64,000 nt of DNA from Deinococcus multiflagellatus. GTDB taxonomy: Bacteria > Deinococcota > Deinococci > Deinococcales > Deinococcaceae. The position numbers and the translations under genes are program-made. Below the pieces are notes generated by a model. It was given only the letters and a program-made list of their open reading frames with translations. It did not search any database and had not been told where the DNA came from. The DNA is taken from assembly GCF_020166415.1 (NCBI RefSeq), contig NZ_JAIQXV010000006.1, positions 119,944-183,943 on the forward strand, in the 5' to 3' direction. Numbering within the stretch: the stretch's first letter is position 1; the number at the start of each line of letters is the position of its first letter. Positions 34,288-42,528 of this stretch are shown piece by piece.

Positions 34288-34656
34288 GGGGCTCCTTGAA
34301 GGGGAGGGGAGGGGAGAGCCGAGCGGAATCACCGCAGCGTAGCGCGCGCCCGGCCGGGTCCGCCCAGCATCACGGGACAGGGTGATGCGAACTGCACTCA
34401 GGAAACAACGTGGCAGAGGCCTCAGACCTCCTTCCCTCCCCCAACCACCTCTCAACGGGTAAGAAATGTGGTCCTGCAGGCCCAGGAGCCGGTAGGACCA
34501 AGTGTCCAAATCCGTAGAAACCAGCGGGCCAGGATGCCAATGGCGCGTTGTTGAGGGCCTGCGCACGCCATCGCGCTCCCGCCGCCGGTCCTGTGTCTGA
34601 ACGCAGGCCCAAGCCCGGGGGCACGCGGGGGCGGTGGCCCCAGGCTGTACCGGGGT
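34288..34656. other. Intergenic region with no recognisable gene
   Basis: About 370 bp upstream of the aldehyde dehydrogenase gene and before a small membrane protein gene. Open frames here are short and unconvincing. No strong hairpin, repeat of family A or B, or RNA gene was seen. It must contain the promoter of the aldehyde dehydrogenase gene, but no clear -35/-10 pair stands out. Confidence 0.4.
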
Positions 34657-35076
34657 GTGGCCCCCTCTGCTGCCCTGCCCCCCATGCCGGTCTGGTTGCG
34701 CCTGCTGGGGGTGCTGGTGTGTGCCCTGCCGCTACTCGTGTTCGTCTTGAACGCCTTGCAAACGCAGACCCCGCTGGAGGTCCTGGCCAGCCTGATCTAC
34801 GTGCTGATCCTTGGGTTTTTCGCCTTCCTGCTGCTGATCGTGCCCATCGTGTTTCCGCCCCTGTGCTGGCTGATCGGGTTCCGTCCGGGGGCGCTGGCTG
34901 GGTCTGGCCTGCTGGGCCTCGTGGGCCTGGGCCTGCTGCTGACCCGCAGTTCCACGTCGGATGTGGAGCTGGGCAGGCTGCTGTGCGTGCACCTTGCCCT
35001 GTGCGGCGTGCTGGGGTGGGAATGGCGCGGGGCCTGGAAGCGGCAGCGACAGGCAATGCCCCCGGATGCCGCTTGA
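34657..35076 (+). CDS. Small integral membrane protein, function unknown
   Basis: 139 aa from the GTG at 34657; an ATG at 34684 giving 130 aa is an alternative and places the first residues right before a membrane helix. Four hydrophobic helices are visible: LLGVLVCALPLLVFVLNAL, LIYVLILGFFAFLLLIVPIV, ALAGSGLLGLVGLGLLL, and a weaker LLCVHLALCGVLGW. The end is basic and polar (WKRQRQ). No conserved family motif recognised. No ribosome binding site is convincing at either start, so expression is less certain than for neighbours. Confidence 0.55.
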   Translation: MAPSAALPPMPVWLRLLGVLVCALPLLVFVLNALQTQTPLEVLASLIYVLILGFFAFLLLIVPIVFPPLCWLIGFRPGALAGSGLLGLVGLGLLLTRSSTSDVELGRLLCVHLALCGVLGWEWRGAWKRQRQAMPPDAA

Positions 35077-35214
35077 AGCGGACGCCGCAGCCATGGTGAA
35101 GAGAACGCGCTCAAGGTGTCGCCGCTGAGCCGGGTGCAGGTCCGCTCTTCGTACTTCTGAAGCCCAGCCGCCGCTTGACCCCTGAACCCCTCAAATCTCC
35201 GCCCACGTTCAAAA

Positions 35215-35244
35215 TTGACGTGCTCGTAACTTTCAGCCTATGCT
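35215..35244 (+). promoter_or_regulatory. Sigma-70-type promoter for the SDR/MaoC/macro gene string
   Basis: TTGACG (35215-35220) and TATGCT (35239-35244) are 18 bp apart, in the most AT-rich part of the 200-bp gap, and lie 30 bp before the start codon at 35275, which has GGAGG seven bases upstream. Confidence 0.65.
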
Positions 35245-35274
35245 GAACCCACATCTCACCCTGGAGGATGGTCC

Positions 35275-36051
35275 ATGCCCCTGAAGCAACTGTTTGATCT
35301 GAGCGGCAAGGTGGCCCTGGTGACTGGCGGCAGCCGGGGCCTGGGCCTGCAAATCGCCGAGGCCCTGGGCGAATACGGCGCCCGCGTGGTGCTCACGGCC
35401 CGCAAAGTCCACGAACTGGAAGAAGCCGCCGCCCACCTGCGCGCCCAGGGCATCACGGTGCAGGTGCTGCCCGGCGACCTCTCGGCCCTGGACACCATTG
35501 ACGCTGCCGTAGAGGGCCTGCTGGCCGAAGTGGGGCACATTGACATTCTGGTGAACAACGCCGGGGCCACCTGGGGCGCGCCCACCACCGAGCACCCGCT
35601 GCAGGCGTGGCAGAAGGTGATGAACGTGAATGTAAACGGCGCGTTCGTGCTGACCCAGAGCGTGCTGCGCCGCTCCATGCTGCCGCGCGGCTGGGGGCGC
35701 ATCATCAACGTGGCCTCGGTGGCGGGGCTGCAGGGCAACGACCCCCGCATGGTGCCCACCCTGGCCTACAACACCAGCAAGGGGGCCCTGGTGAACTTCA
35801 CCCGCGCCCTGGCCGCCGAATTCGCCGCGCAGGGCATCACGGTGAACAGCATCTGCCCCGGCTACTTTCCCACCAAGATGACCAAGGGCACCCTGGCCTA
35901 CGGCGAGGCGGCCATTCTAGAGCACACCCCCATGCGGCGGCTGGGCAGCGACGAGGACCTCAAGGGCCTTGCCCTGCTACTCGCCAGCGACGCCGGGGCG
36001 TACATCACCGGGCAGAACATCGCCGTGGACGGCGGAATCACGGCGGTATGA
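35275..36051 (+). CDS. SDR-family NAD(P)-dependent oxidoreductase
   Basis: A 258-aa protein of classical SDR length. Cofactor motif TGGSRGLGLQIA (about residues 17-28), NNAGA (about 92), catalytic Ser in INVASVAGLQG, Tyr and Lys in LAYNTSKGALVNF (YxxxK with Asn inserted as YNTSK), and the PGYFPTKMTKG loop. The Arg after the second strand (LTARKVHEL) suggests NADP(H) preference. Closest to 3-oxoacyl-ACP reductase/gluconate dehydrogenase-like SDRs. It overlaps the MaoC gene by 4 bp, so a role in hydroxyacyl or oxoacyl thioester metabolism is plausible. Confidence 0.88.
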   Translation: MPLKQLFDLSGKVALVTGGSRGLGLQIAEALGEYGARVVLTARKVHELEEAAAHLRAQGITVQVLPGDLSALDTIDAAVEGLLAEVGHIDILVNNAGATWGAPTTEHPLQAWQKVMNVNVNGAFVLTQSVLRRSMLPRGWGRIINVASVAGLQGNDPRMVPTLAYNTSKGALVNFTRALAAEFAAQGITVNSICPGYFPTKMTKGTLAYGEAAILEHTPMRRLGSDEDLKGLALLLASDAGAYITGQNIAVDGGITAV

Positions 36052-36497
36052 AGCCCGCCGAACTGGCCGCGCACCTGGGGCAAGAGGTGGCGTGCTCCGG
36101 CTGGGTGGAGGTGACGCAGGCGCGCATTGACGCCTTTGCCCACGCCACGGGGGACCACCAGTTCATTCACACCGACCCCGTGCGCGCGGCGGCCGGGCCG
36201 TTTGGGGGCACGGTGGCGCACGGCTTTCTCACCCTGTCGCTGCTGGCGGGCGAATTCATGACCCAGGGCGGGGTGCCTACCATTGAAGGCGCCCGGCTGG
36301 TCGTGAACTATGGCCTGAACCGGGTGCGGTTTATTACCCCGGTGCGCGCCGGGGCCCGTCTGCGCGCCCGCGCCGTGCTGCAGGCCGCACAGGAGGGGGA
36401 AGGCCACGTGCAACTCACCCTGGGCAACACTATTGAGATTGAAGGCGAGGCCCGGCCCGCCTGCACCGCCGAGGTGGTGTACCGGATTTTCCTGTGA
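36048..36497 (+). CDS. MaoC-like (R)-specific enoyl-CoA hydratase
   Basis: A 149-aa single hot-dog-fold protein. The hydratase-2 signature is clear: FAHATGDHQFIHTDP (catalytic Asp and His) and GGTVAHGFLTLSLLAGEF, followed by a beta-sheet end with VRFITPVRAGARLRARAVL. It hydrates trans-2-enoyl-CoA (or the reverse) in fatty-acid or branched-acid metabolism. Start ATG overlaps the SDR stop (ATGA). With the SDR it could form a dehydratase/reductase pair. Confidence 0.88.
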   Translation: MKPAELAAHLGQEVACSGWVEVTQARIDAFAHATGDHQFIHTDPVRAAAGPFGGTVAHGFLTLSLLAGEFMTQGGVPTIEGARLVVNYGLNRVRFITPVRAGARLRARAVLQAAQEGEGHVQLTLGNTIEIEGEARPACTAEVVYRIFL

Positions 36498-37084
36498 GCC
36501 GCCTGACCAACCGTAAAAAACTGCGCGGCGGCCACACCCAGTTGCGGCGGGTGGCCCGCTGGCGCGCGCAGTACCTGGAACCCGACTGGTTCGCTCTGGA
36601 GCACTTCGGCGTGACCTACGCCAAGCTCTGGGTGGACCCCTGGTGCCGCTTTCCCCGCCGCGAGCCGCCGGCGTGGGTGCGGCGCGAACTGCTGGCCGGG
36701 CTGCTGGACATTCACGCCGCCTGGGCCCGCGCCGCTGCGGGCCGCGAGGACGTGGCGTATCTGGCCCTTTGGCTGGGCTGGCCGCACTTCGTGGATTCGC
36801 AGGTGGTGATGGCGTCGCCCGAGCGGGCCCAGATGTACCGCACCATGTTCACGCCCGCCGAGCCCCGGCCGCTGCCGCCGCAGTTGGCCCTGCAGGACCC
36901 GCGGCTGAACACGCTGCACTGGCAGACGGGTCTGGACGAGGTGTTTCTGAGTTGCGAGGAGGTGGCCGCGCGGCGCTCGTGGCTGCGCCGCCCCCACCGT
37001 GTCCTGACCCCAGAGGTGGGCGAACCGCTGTACGCCCTGCAGCGCGGCCACGTCTGGGTGGGCCGCCAAGGAGGAGAAGCATGA
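36494..37084 (+). CDS. Conserved-looking hypothetical protein, 196 aa
   Basis: Start GTG overlaps the MaoC stop (GTGA). The protein is rich in Arg and Trp (RWRAQYLEPDWFALEHFGV, AKLWVDPWCRFPRREPP, LWLGWPHFVDSQVVMAS), with no signal peptide or membrane helix. The composition and spacing look like a genuine soluble protein, but no family motif was recognised. Its overlap with the macro-domain gene that follows (ATGA) suggests coupled expression and perhaps a joint role. Confidence 0.7.
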   Translation: MSRLTNRKKLRGGHTQLRRVARWRAQYLEPDWFALEHFGVTYAKLWVDPWCRFPRREPPAWVRRELLAGLLDIHAAWARAAAGREDVAYLALWLGWPHFVDSQVVMASPERAQMYRTMFTPAEPRPLPPQLALQDPRLNTLHWQTGLDEVFLSCEEVAARRSWLRRPHRVLTPEVGEPLYALQRGHVWVGRQGGEA

Positions 37085-37578
37085 CCATCGTGTACGTGAC
37101 GGGCGACGCCACCCAGCCGCAGGGCGAGGGCCCCAAGCTGCTGGTGCACGTGTGCAATGACATTGGTGCCTGGGGCCGGGGGTTTGTGCTGGCGCTCTCC
37201 AAGCGTTTCCCCACCCCCGAAGCCGAATTCAAACGCTGGGCCGCCGGGGAGACCGGGCAGCCCTACGCGCTGGGCGAGGTGCAATTCGTGCCAGTGGCGC
37301 CGGACCTTGTGGTGGCGAATCTGGTGGGGCAGCACGACATCGCCCGCAAAAGCAGGCCCACCGCCCAGCCCCCGGTGCGCTACGAGGCGATTCGCGCCGG
37401 GCTGGCGCATGTGCGCCTGGAAGCCGGGCGCCTGGGCGCCAGCGTCCACATGCCCCGGATTGGCGCAGGGGTGGCGGGTGGCGACTGGGCGGTGATCGCG
37501 CCCATCATCGAAGACGAGCTGACCCGCCACGGTGTGCCCGTCACCGTGTACGACCTGCCGGCCTCGGAGGCGCCGTGA
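37081..37578 (+). CDS. Macro domain protein (ADP-ribose binding or hydrolysing)
   Basis: A 165-aa stand-alone macro domain: IVYVTGDATQPQGEGPKLLVHVCNDIGAWGRGFVLALSKR carries the 'GDat', 'HvcNdxGxwG.GfvlalSkr' features of the Poa1p/TARG1-like branch. VVANLVGQHDI and HMPRIGAGVAGGDWAVI carry the second substrate loop. Members of this branch bind ADP-ribose and remove phosphate or acyl groups from it, or release ADP-ribose from modified targets. The conserved Asn and GAGVAGG loop are present, so activity is likely. Substrate not resolvable. It lies in the string of 4-bp overlaps. Confidence 0.88.
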   Translation: MTIVYVTGDATQPQGEGPKLLVHVCNDIGAWGRGFVLALSKRFPTPEAEFKRWAAGETGQPYALGEVQFVPVAPDLVVANLVGQHDIARKSRPTAQPPVRYEAIRAGLAHVRLEAGRLGASVHMPRIGAGVAGGDWAVIAPIIEDELTRHGVPVTVYDLPASEAP

Positions 37579-37919
37579 TCACCGGCGCCGCCTACACCCT
37601 GGAAAAGGCCGGCGTGGTCCTGGGCACCCTGACCGTCACCGACACCGACATGTTCGCCATTCGTGGCACCTTCAAGGCCACTCCCGCGTTCGAACCCTAC
37701 CGCGCCCTCTTCGACGAGGATGCCCGGTGGGCCGAGCGGGTGGCCGACGACGATTCGCCGGCAGTGCTGGCGCAGGCCGAAGCCAGCCTGGAACGGATTC
37801 TGGCCCTGGGGCTGGTGCTGCGCGGCCCACGCGGCACCGGCTACCGCAACATGCTGCTGAGCATTGAGGGCGACCAGGCGGGCTTCCGGCCACTGCACCC
37901 GGAAGAGGAGCCACTATGA
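37575..37919 (+). CDS. Hypothetical protein, 114 aa
   Basis: Start GTG overlaps the macro-domain stop (GTGA). It begins with a beta-rich half (AYTLEKAGVVLGTLTVTDTDMFAIRGTF), followed by helices (PYRALFDEDARWAERVADDD, VLAQAEASLERILALGL) and a short basic-acidic tail. No signal peptide, membrane segment or recognised family. The coupled position implies the same transcript as the macro protein. An immunity or accessory role would be a guess. Confidence 0.65.
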   Translation: MITGAAYTLEKAGVVLGTLTVTDTDMFAIRGTFKATPAFEPYRALFDEDARWAERVADDDSPAVLAQAEASLERILALGLVLRGPRGTGYRNMLLSIEGDQAGFRPLHPEEEPL

Positions 37920-38374
37920 GTGGGGACAGAGCAAGCGTGCGGGTTGAGCTTGGCCTGCTGCTGGATTTCCCAGCGGTGATCGTCTGTTCGCCCTCTGGGG
38001 TCATCTACGCCCAGCAAGCCTGCGGCACCGTGTGTCTTCAGCCGGAGCAGGAAGGGTTCCTGGTTCCTCTGTCTGACGAACTTGGCCGACTCAGAGAAGC
38101 CCTGGAGGGTCATTTTGCCGCGCCACCATACAGCGGTACAGGTTTTGCAGTCACTCGAACGGCGGGAGAGTCCTGGTGAGGGGTATCGCCCGAGACCGCC
38201 CAGTGGCTCGATACAGACGTGTTGCCTCCCTGGATTCGTGTGGACCGACAGAAACTGCGCGACTCCTCCGAGGCGTGGATCTGGGTCGAGGTTCACAGCG
38301 AGCAGCACCCCCCGCCTGCCTTTGTCAGCCCCGAGCCTTGCTCCGGCGTGCTGGTCTGGGCCAACAGCGATTGA
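37916..38374 (+). pseudogene. DUF6210-like gene interrupted by an in-frame TGA
   Basis: The ATG (37916) overlaps the previous stop by 4 bp. The reading frame runs 87 codons to TGA at 38177-38179 (in ..AGESW-stop), then continues without another stop for 65 codons to TGA at 38372-38374. The downstream part (TAQWLDTDVLPPWIRVDRQK, LRDSSEAWIWVEVHSE, CSGVLVWANSD) reads as normal protein and, by memory, resembles the C-terminal half of DUF6210 proteins. The simplest reading is a nonsense mutation (TGG-TGA) in a 152-aa gene. A sequencing error is possible. The first 87 residues could still be made. Confidence 0.7.
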
Positions 38375-38401
38375 AAGCAGTTCTTGAAGGAGAACCTCCC
38401 T

Positions 38402-39637
<1,236 letters not shown>

Positions 39638-39639
39638 AG

Positions 39640-40407
39640 ATGGAGATACCGGGCAAAATCATTGTGGTCACCGGGGCCGCGTCCGGGATTGGGCTAGCGC
39701 TGGCGACGCGCTTTGTGCAGGAGGGGGCCACCGTCGTGGCCGCTGACCGGAATGCCGCCCAGGGCGCCCAGGCCGCCGCGAACATCGGCGCCCGGTTCGT
39801 GGCCGCCGACGTGGGCACCGAAGCGGACGTGCAGGCCTTGATCGAAGGCGTGCTGGCCCATGAGGGGCGCATTGACCTCTTCTGCTCCAACGCCGGTGTG
39901 GCGATAGGGGAGGGGCCCGAATCGCCGGATGCCCACTGGGACCTCAGCCACCGGGTGAACGTCATGAGCCATGTGTGGGCCGCCCGGCACTTGCTGCCGC
40001 ACATGCTGGCGCGCGGCGAGGGCTACCTGCTGAACACGGCCTCGGCGGCGGGGCTGCTCACCGAACTGCACTCGGCACCCTACGCGGTCAGCAAGCACGG
40101 CGCGCTGGCCCTGGCCGAGTGGCTGGCGATCACCTACGGCGACCGGGGCATCCGCGTGGCCTGCCTGTGCCCGGAAGGGGTCTGGACCCCCATGATCGCG
40201 CACGCGCCGCTGCTGCAGCAAACCGCCATCACCACCGATGAGCTGGTGGACAAGACGCTGGCCGCCCTGCGCGCCGAGGCCTTCCTGATCACCACCCACC
40301 CCACCACCCTAAAGGGCTTTGCGCTCAAGGCCGCCGACTACGACGGCTGGATTGCACGCATGCGCGCCCTGCGCACGAAGGCCATGACCCTGCTGGGGAA
40401 GGCGTGA
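39640..40407 (+). CDS. SDR-family oxidoreductase in the ACAD/APH operon
   Basis: A 255-aa SDR: cofactor loop TGAASGIGLALATRF (about residues 11-25), acidic AADRNAAQG after strand 2 (NAD preference), CSNAGVAIGEGPE at strand 4, catalytic Ser in TASAAGLLTELHSAPY, YAVSKHGALALAEW (YxxxK) and CPEGVWTPM. The start ATG follows the ACAD stop by 2 bp. By position it corresponds to LvaD-type SDRs that oxidise the 3-hydroxyacyl-CoA formed in 4-hydroxy acid catabolism (inference). Confidence 0.88.
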   Translation: MEIPGKIIVVTGAASGIGLALATRFVQEGATVVAADRNAAQGAQAAANIGARFVAADVGTEADVQALIEGVLAHEGRIDLFCSNAGVAIGEGPESPDAHWDLSHRVNVMSHVWAARHLLPHMLARGEGYLLNTASAAGLLTELHSAPYAVSKHGALALAEWLAITYGDRGIRVACLCPEGVWTPMIAHAPLLQQTAITTDELVDKTLAALRAEAFLITTHPTTLKGFALKAADYDGWIARMRALRTKAMTLLGKA

Positions 40408-40417
40408 GGGGCCAGCC

Positions 40418-41512
40418 GTGACCCGCCCGGACACCGCCCCGGTGCGCCCAGGCGAGGAGCTGCCGCTGGCCGCGCTGCAAGGCGCCCTGCGAGGCCGCGT
40501 GCCGGGCGACGTGGACGCCCTGCAGGTCGAGCAGTTTCCGGGCGGCTTTTCCAACCTCACCTACCTGCTGCGCCTGGGCGACACCGAATACGTGCTGCGC
40601 CGGGCGCCGCTGGGTCCGGTGGCCCCCGGCGCCCACGATATGGCGCGCGAGGCCGCCCTCCTGGCGCGCATTCACCCAGTGCTGCCGGTGGCCCCGCGCC
40701 CGGTGCTGGTGGTCGAGGATGAGACGGTGCTGGGCCGCCCCTTTTACCTGATGGAACGCCGCCGGGGCGTGGTGGTGCGTACGGCCCTGCCCCCCGAATA
40801 CGCAGCCCGTCCAGACGCCCCCGCGCAGCTCTCGGCTGCACTGATTGGCACGCTGGCCGACCTGCACGCGGTGGATATTGACGCCGCTGGCCTGCGCGCC
40901 ATTGGCCGTCCCGAAGGCTTCAACGCGCGGCAGGTCGACGGCTGGTCCGGCCGCTGGCGCCGCGCCCGCGCCGCCCTGCAGGGCAGCGGCGATCTGCCCG
41001 ATACCCTGCCCGACGAAGGGGTCATGGCGTGGTTGCAGGCCCACACCCCCACAGAAAGCGCGCACACCCTGGTGCACAATGATTTCAAGCTGGACAACCT
41101 GATGTTCGACCCCCAGGACCCCGGGCGCGTGACGGCCCTGCTGGACTGGGAGATGACCACGGTGGGCGACCCCCTGGTGGACCTGGGCCTGACGCTCACC
41201 TACTGGACGCTGCCCGAGCTGCCCGGCGGCGCCCCAAACCGGGTGGGCGCGGCGGCCCCCGGTTTCCTGGGCCGCGACGAACTGGTGGCGCACTACGAAG
41301 CCCGCCTTGCTCGTCATGTGACGAGCAGCCTGCCGTGGTACGAGGTGCTGGGGCATTTCAAGCTGGCGGTGATCGTGCTGCAGATCTTCGCCCGTTACCG
41401 CGCCGGCCAGACCCAGGACCCCCGCTTTGCTCCCCTGGCCGCCCAGGCCGCGTGGCTGATCACCGAAGCCCAGCGCCGCATTGAACAGGCGGGCCTGCCT
41501 GCCCGTGGCTGA
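40418..41512 (+). CDS. APH-family phosphotransferase (ACAD10/11 kinase-domain / LvaA-like)
   Basis: A 364-aa protein from the GTG at 40418. Kinase-like fold of the aminoglycoside-phosphotransferase family: FPGGFSNLTYLLRLGDTEYVLRRAP (Gly-rich loop region and ATP lysine position), GRPFYLMERRRG hinge, TLVHNDFKLDNLMFDP (catalytic HNDFKLDN), and LLDWEMTTVGDPLVDLG (metal-binding D). These are the marks of the sub-branch fused to ACAD in animal ACAD10/11 and separate in bacterial levulinate clusters, where it phosphorylates the 4-hydroxyl of acyl-CoA. Not an antibiotic resistance enzyme by this context. Confidence 0.88.
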   Translation: MTRPDTAPVRPGEELPLAALQGALRGRVPGDVDALQVEQFPGGFSNLTYLLRLGDTEYVLRRAPLGPVAPGAHDMAREAALLARIHPVLPVAPRPVLVVEDETVLGRPFYLMERRRGVVVRTALPPEYAARPDAPAQLSAALIGTLADLHAVDIDAAGLRAIGRPEGFNARQVDGWSGRWRRARAALQGSGDLPDTLPDEGVMAWLQAHTPTESAHTLVHNDFKLDNLMFDPQDPGRVTALLDWEMTTVGDPLVDLGLTLTYWTLPELPGGAPNRVGAAAPGFLGRDELVAHYEARLARHVTSSLPWYEVLGHFKLAVIVLQIFARYRAGQTQDPRFAPLAAQAAWLITEAQRRIEQAGLPARG

Positions 41513-42209
41513 ATTGCTGCTGGTGCGCCACGGGCAGGCCACCCCCTTTGAGGCCGACACGGATCGGCTCTCCCCGCTGGGACAGGCGCAGGCCCGCCGG
41601 GTGGGGCAGTGGCTGGCCGCCGAGGGTCTGACGCCCACCCATGTGGTACACGGCCCCCTAATTCGCCAGCGCCACACCGCCGAGTTGGCCGCCCAGGCGG
41701 CGGGCGTGCTCTGGCCTTTGCCTTCAGCAGACCCCCGCCTGGCCGAGTACGACGGCGAAGGGCTGATGCGGGTGCTGGCCCCGCTGCTCGCCGCGCAGGA
41801 CCCAGGAGTGGCCGCGTGGCTGGCCCAGCTGCGCCAACCTCTGCCCCCCGCAGAGCGGCAGCGGGCCTTTCAGGGCGTGCTGGAAGCGGTGGCCCAGGGT
41901 TGGCAGTCCGGGGCTTTAACTCACCCGGCAGTCGAGCCGTGGCCCACATTCCAGGCGCGCGTGACGGCCGCCCTGCACGACCTCTGCGGCCTGCCTTCTG
42001 GGTCCAGGGCGGCCGTGTTCACCAGCGGCGGCGTGATCGCGCTGGCCGTGGCCCAGGTGCTGCAGGCAGCTCCCGCCCGCGCCCTGGCCCTGAACTGGCG
42101 GGTGCGCAACGCGTCTGTGACCCGCCTGAGCTTTGGCCGGGGCCGCGTGAGCCTGGACAGCTTCAACGAGGTGGGCCACCTGCCGCCTGGGGAACGTTCC
42201 TGGCGCTGA
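41505..42209 (+). CDS. Histidine phosphatase (phosphoglycerate mutase-like) family protein
   Basis: A 234-aa protein from the GTG at 41505, overlapping the kinase gene by 8 bp. The catalytic LLLVRHGQATPFEAD (RHG motif), LSPLGQAQARRVGQWL, VVHGPLIRQRHTAEL (second Arg), and FTSGGVIALAVAQVL (second-His region, here SGGV where many have THG) are visible. In place of the usual catalytic His in 'xHGG' this has TSGG, so activity may be altered. It is the last gene of the catabolic string. Its TGA (42207-42209) is the first three bases of repeat B copy 1. Confidence 0.85.
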   Translation: MAELLLVRHGQATPFEADTDRLSPLGQAQARRVGQWLAAEGLTPTHVVHGPLIRQRHTAELAAQAAGVLWPLPSADPRLAEYDGEGLMRVLAPLLAAQDPGVAAWLAQLRQPLPPAERQRAFQGVLEAVAQGWQSGALTHPAVEPWPTFQARVTAALHDLCGLPSGSRAAVFTSGGVIALAVAQVLQAAPARALALNWRVRNASVTRLSFGRGRVSLDSFNEVGHLPPGERSWR

Positions 42210-42506
42210 TAACGGTCACCACAAGACCTGAAGGTCAACCCTTCATACGACTCCCGAAAAATTCCGTAGCGAGTTGTGGAATTTTCCGACCGAAGCGCGA
42301 AGGAAAAAGGACGGATTTCCGGGAATTGGACTGGCACAGGGCCGAACGTGGGGAACATCCAGGAAAGACTGGATGTTCCGGAAATGGACGGCAGTCCGTA
42401 TCAGGTCATCTGGGGCGAGCGGAACGAGTGCCCGCGACAGAGGGCGGTTGGCGTCGCCTTGAGGGGAGTGCCTTCTTCCTCTGGGCGGAACGGAGGACCG
42501 CTGTGA
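42207..42506 (+). repeat. Dispersed repeat family B, copy 1, split by a family A element
   Basis: Left part 42207-42242 (TGATAACGGTCACCACAAG then ACCTGAAGG) and right part 42404-42506 (GGTCATCTGGGGCGAGCGG ... CCGCTGTGAG) match the uninterrupted copy at 55364-55505 (reverse) on either side of its central hairpin. The 161 bp between them are repeat A copy 2. The first three bases serve as the stop codon of the phosphatase gene. Confidence 0.8.
42243..42403 (-). repeat. Dispersed repeat family A, copy 2, nested in repeat B
   Basis: On the minus strand it runs TGATACGGACTGCCGTCC ... GGAACATCCAG / CTGGATGTTCC hairpin ... GGAAATCCGTCCTTTTTCC ... TTTTTCGGGAGTCGTATGA, matching copies 1 and 3 end to end with TGA at both ends. 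161 bp. Confidence 0.87.
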
Positions 42507-42528
42507 GGCCTGCTGGACGGCCAGTGCC

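Noticed and set aside
38177..38179. Selenocysteine or programmed readthrough at the in-frame TGA
   Set aside because: No selenoprotein family match and no SECIS-like hairpin recognised directly after the TGA; a nonsense mutation is simpler.
40418..41512. Aminoglycoside resistance kinase
   Set aside because: The fold is shared, but the sub-branch motifs and the ACAD/SDR neighbours point to acyl-CoA metabolism.
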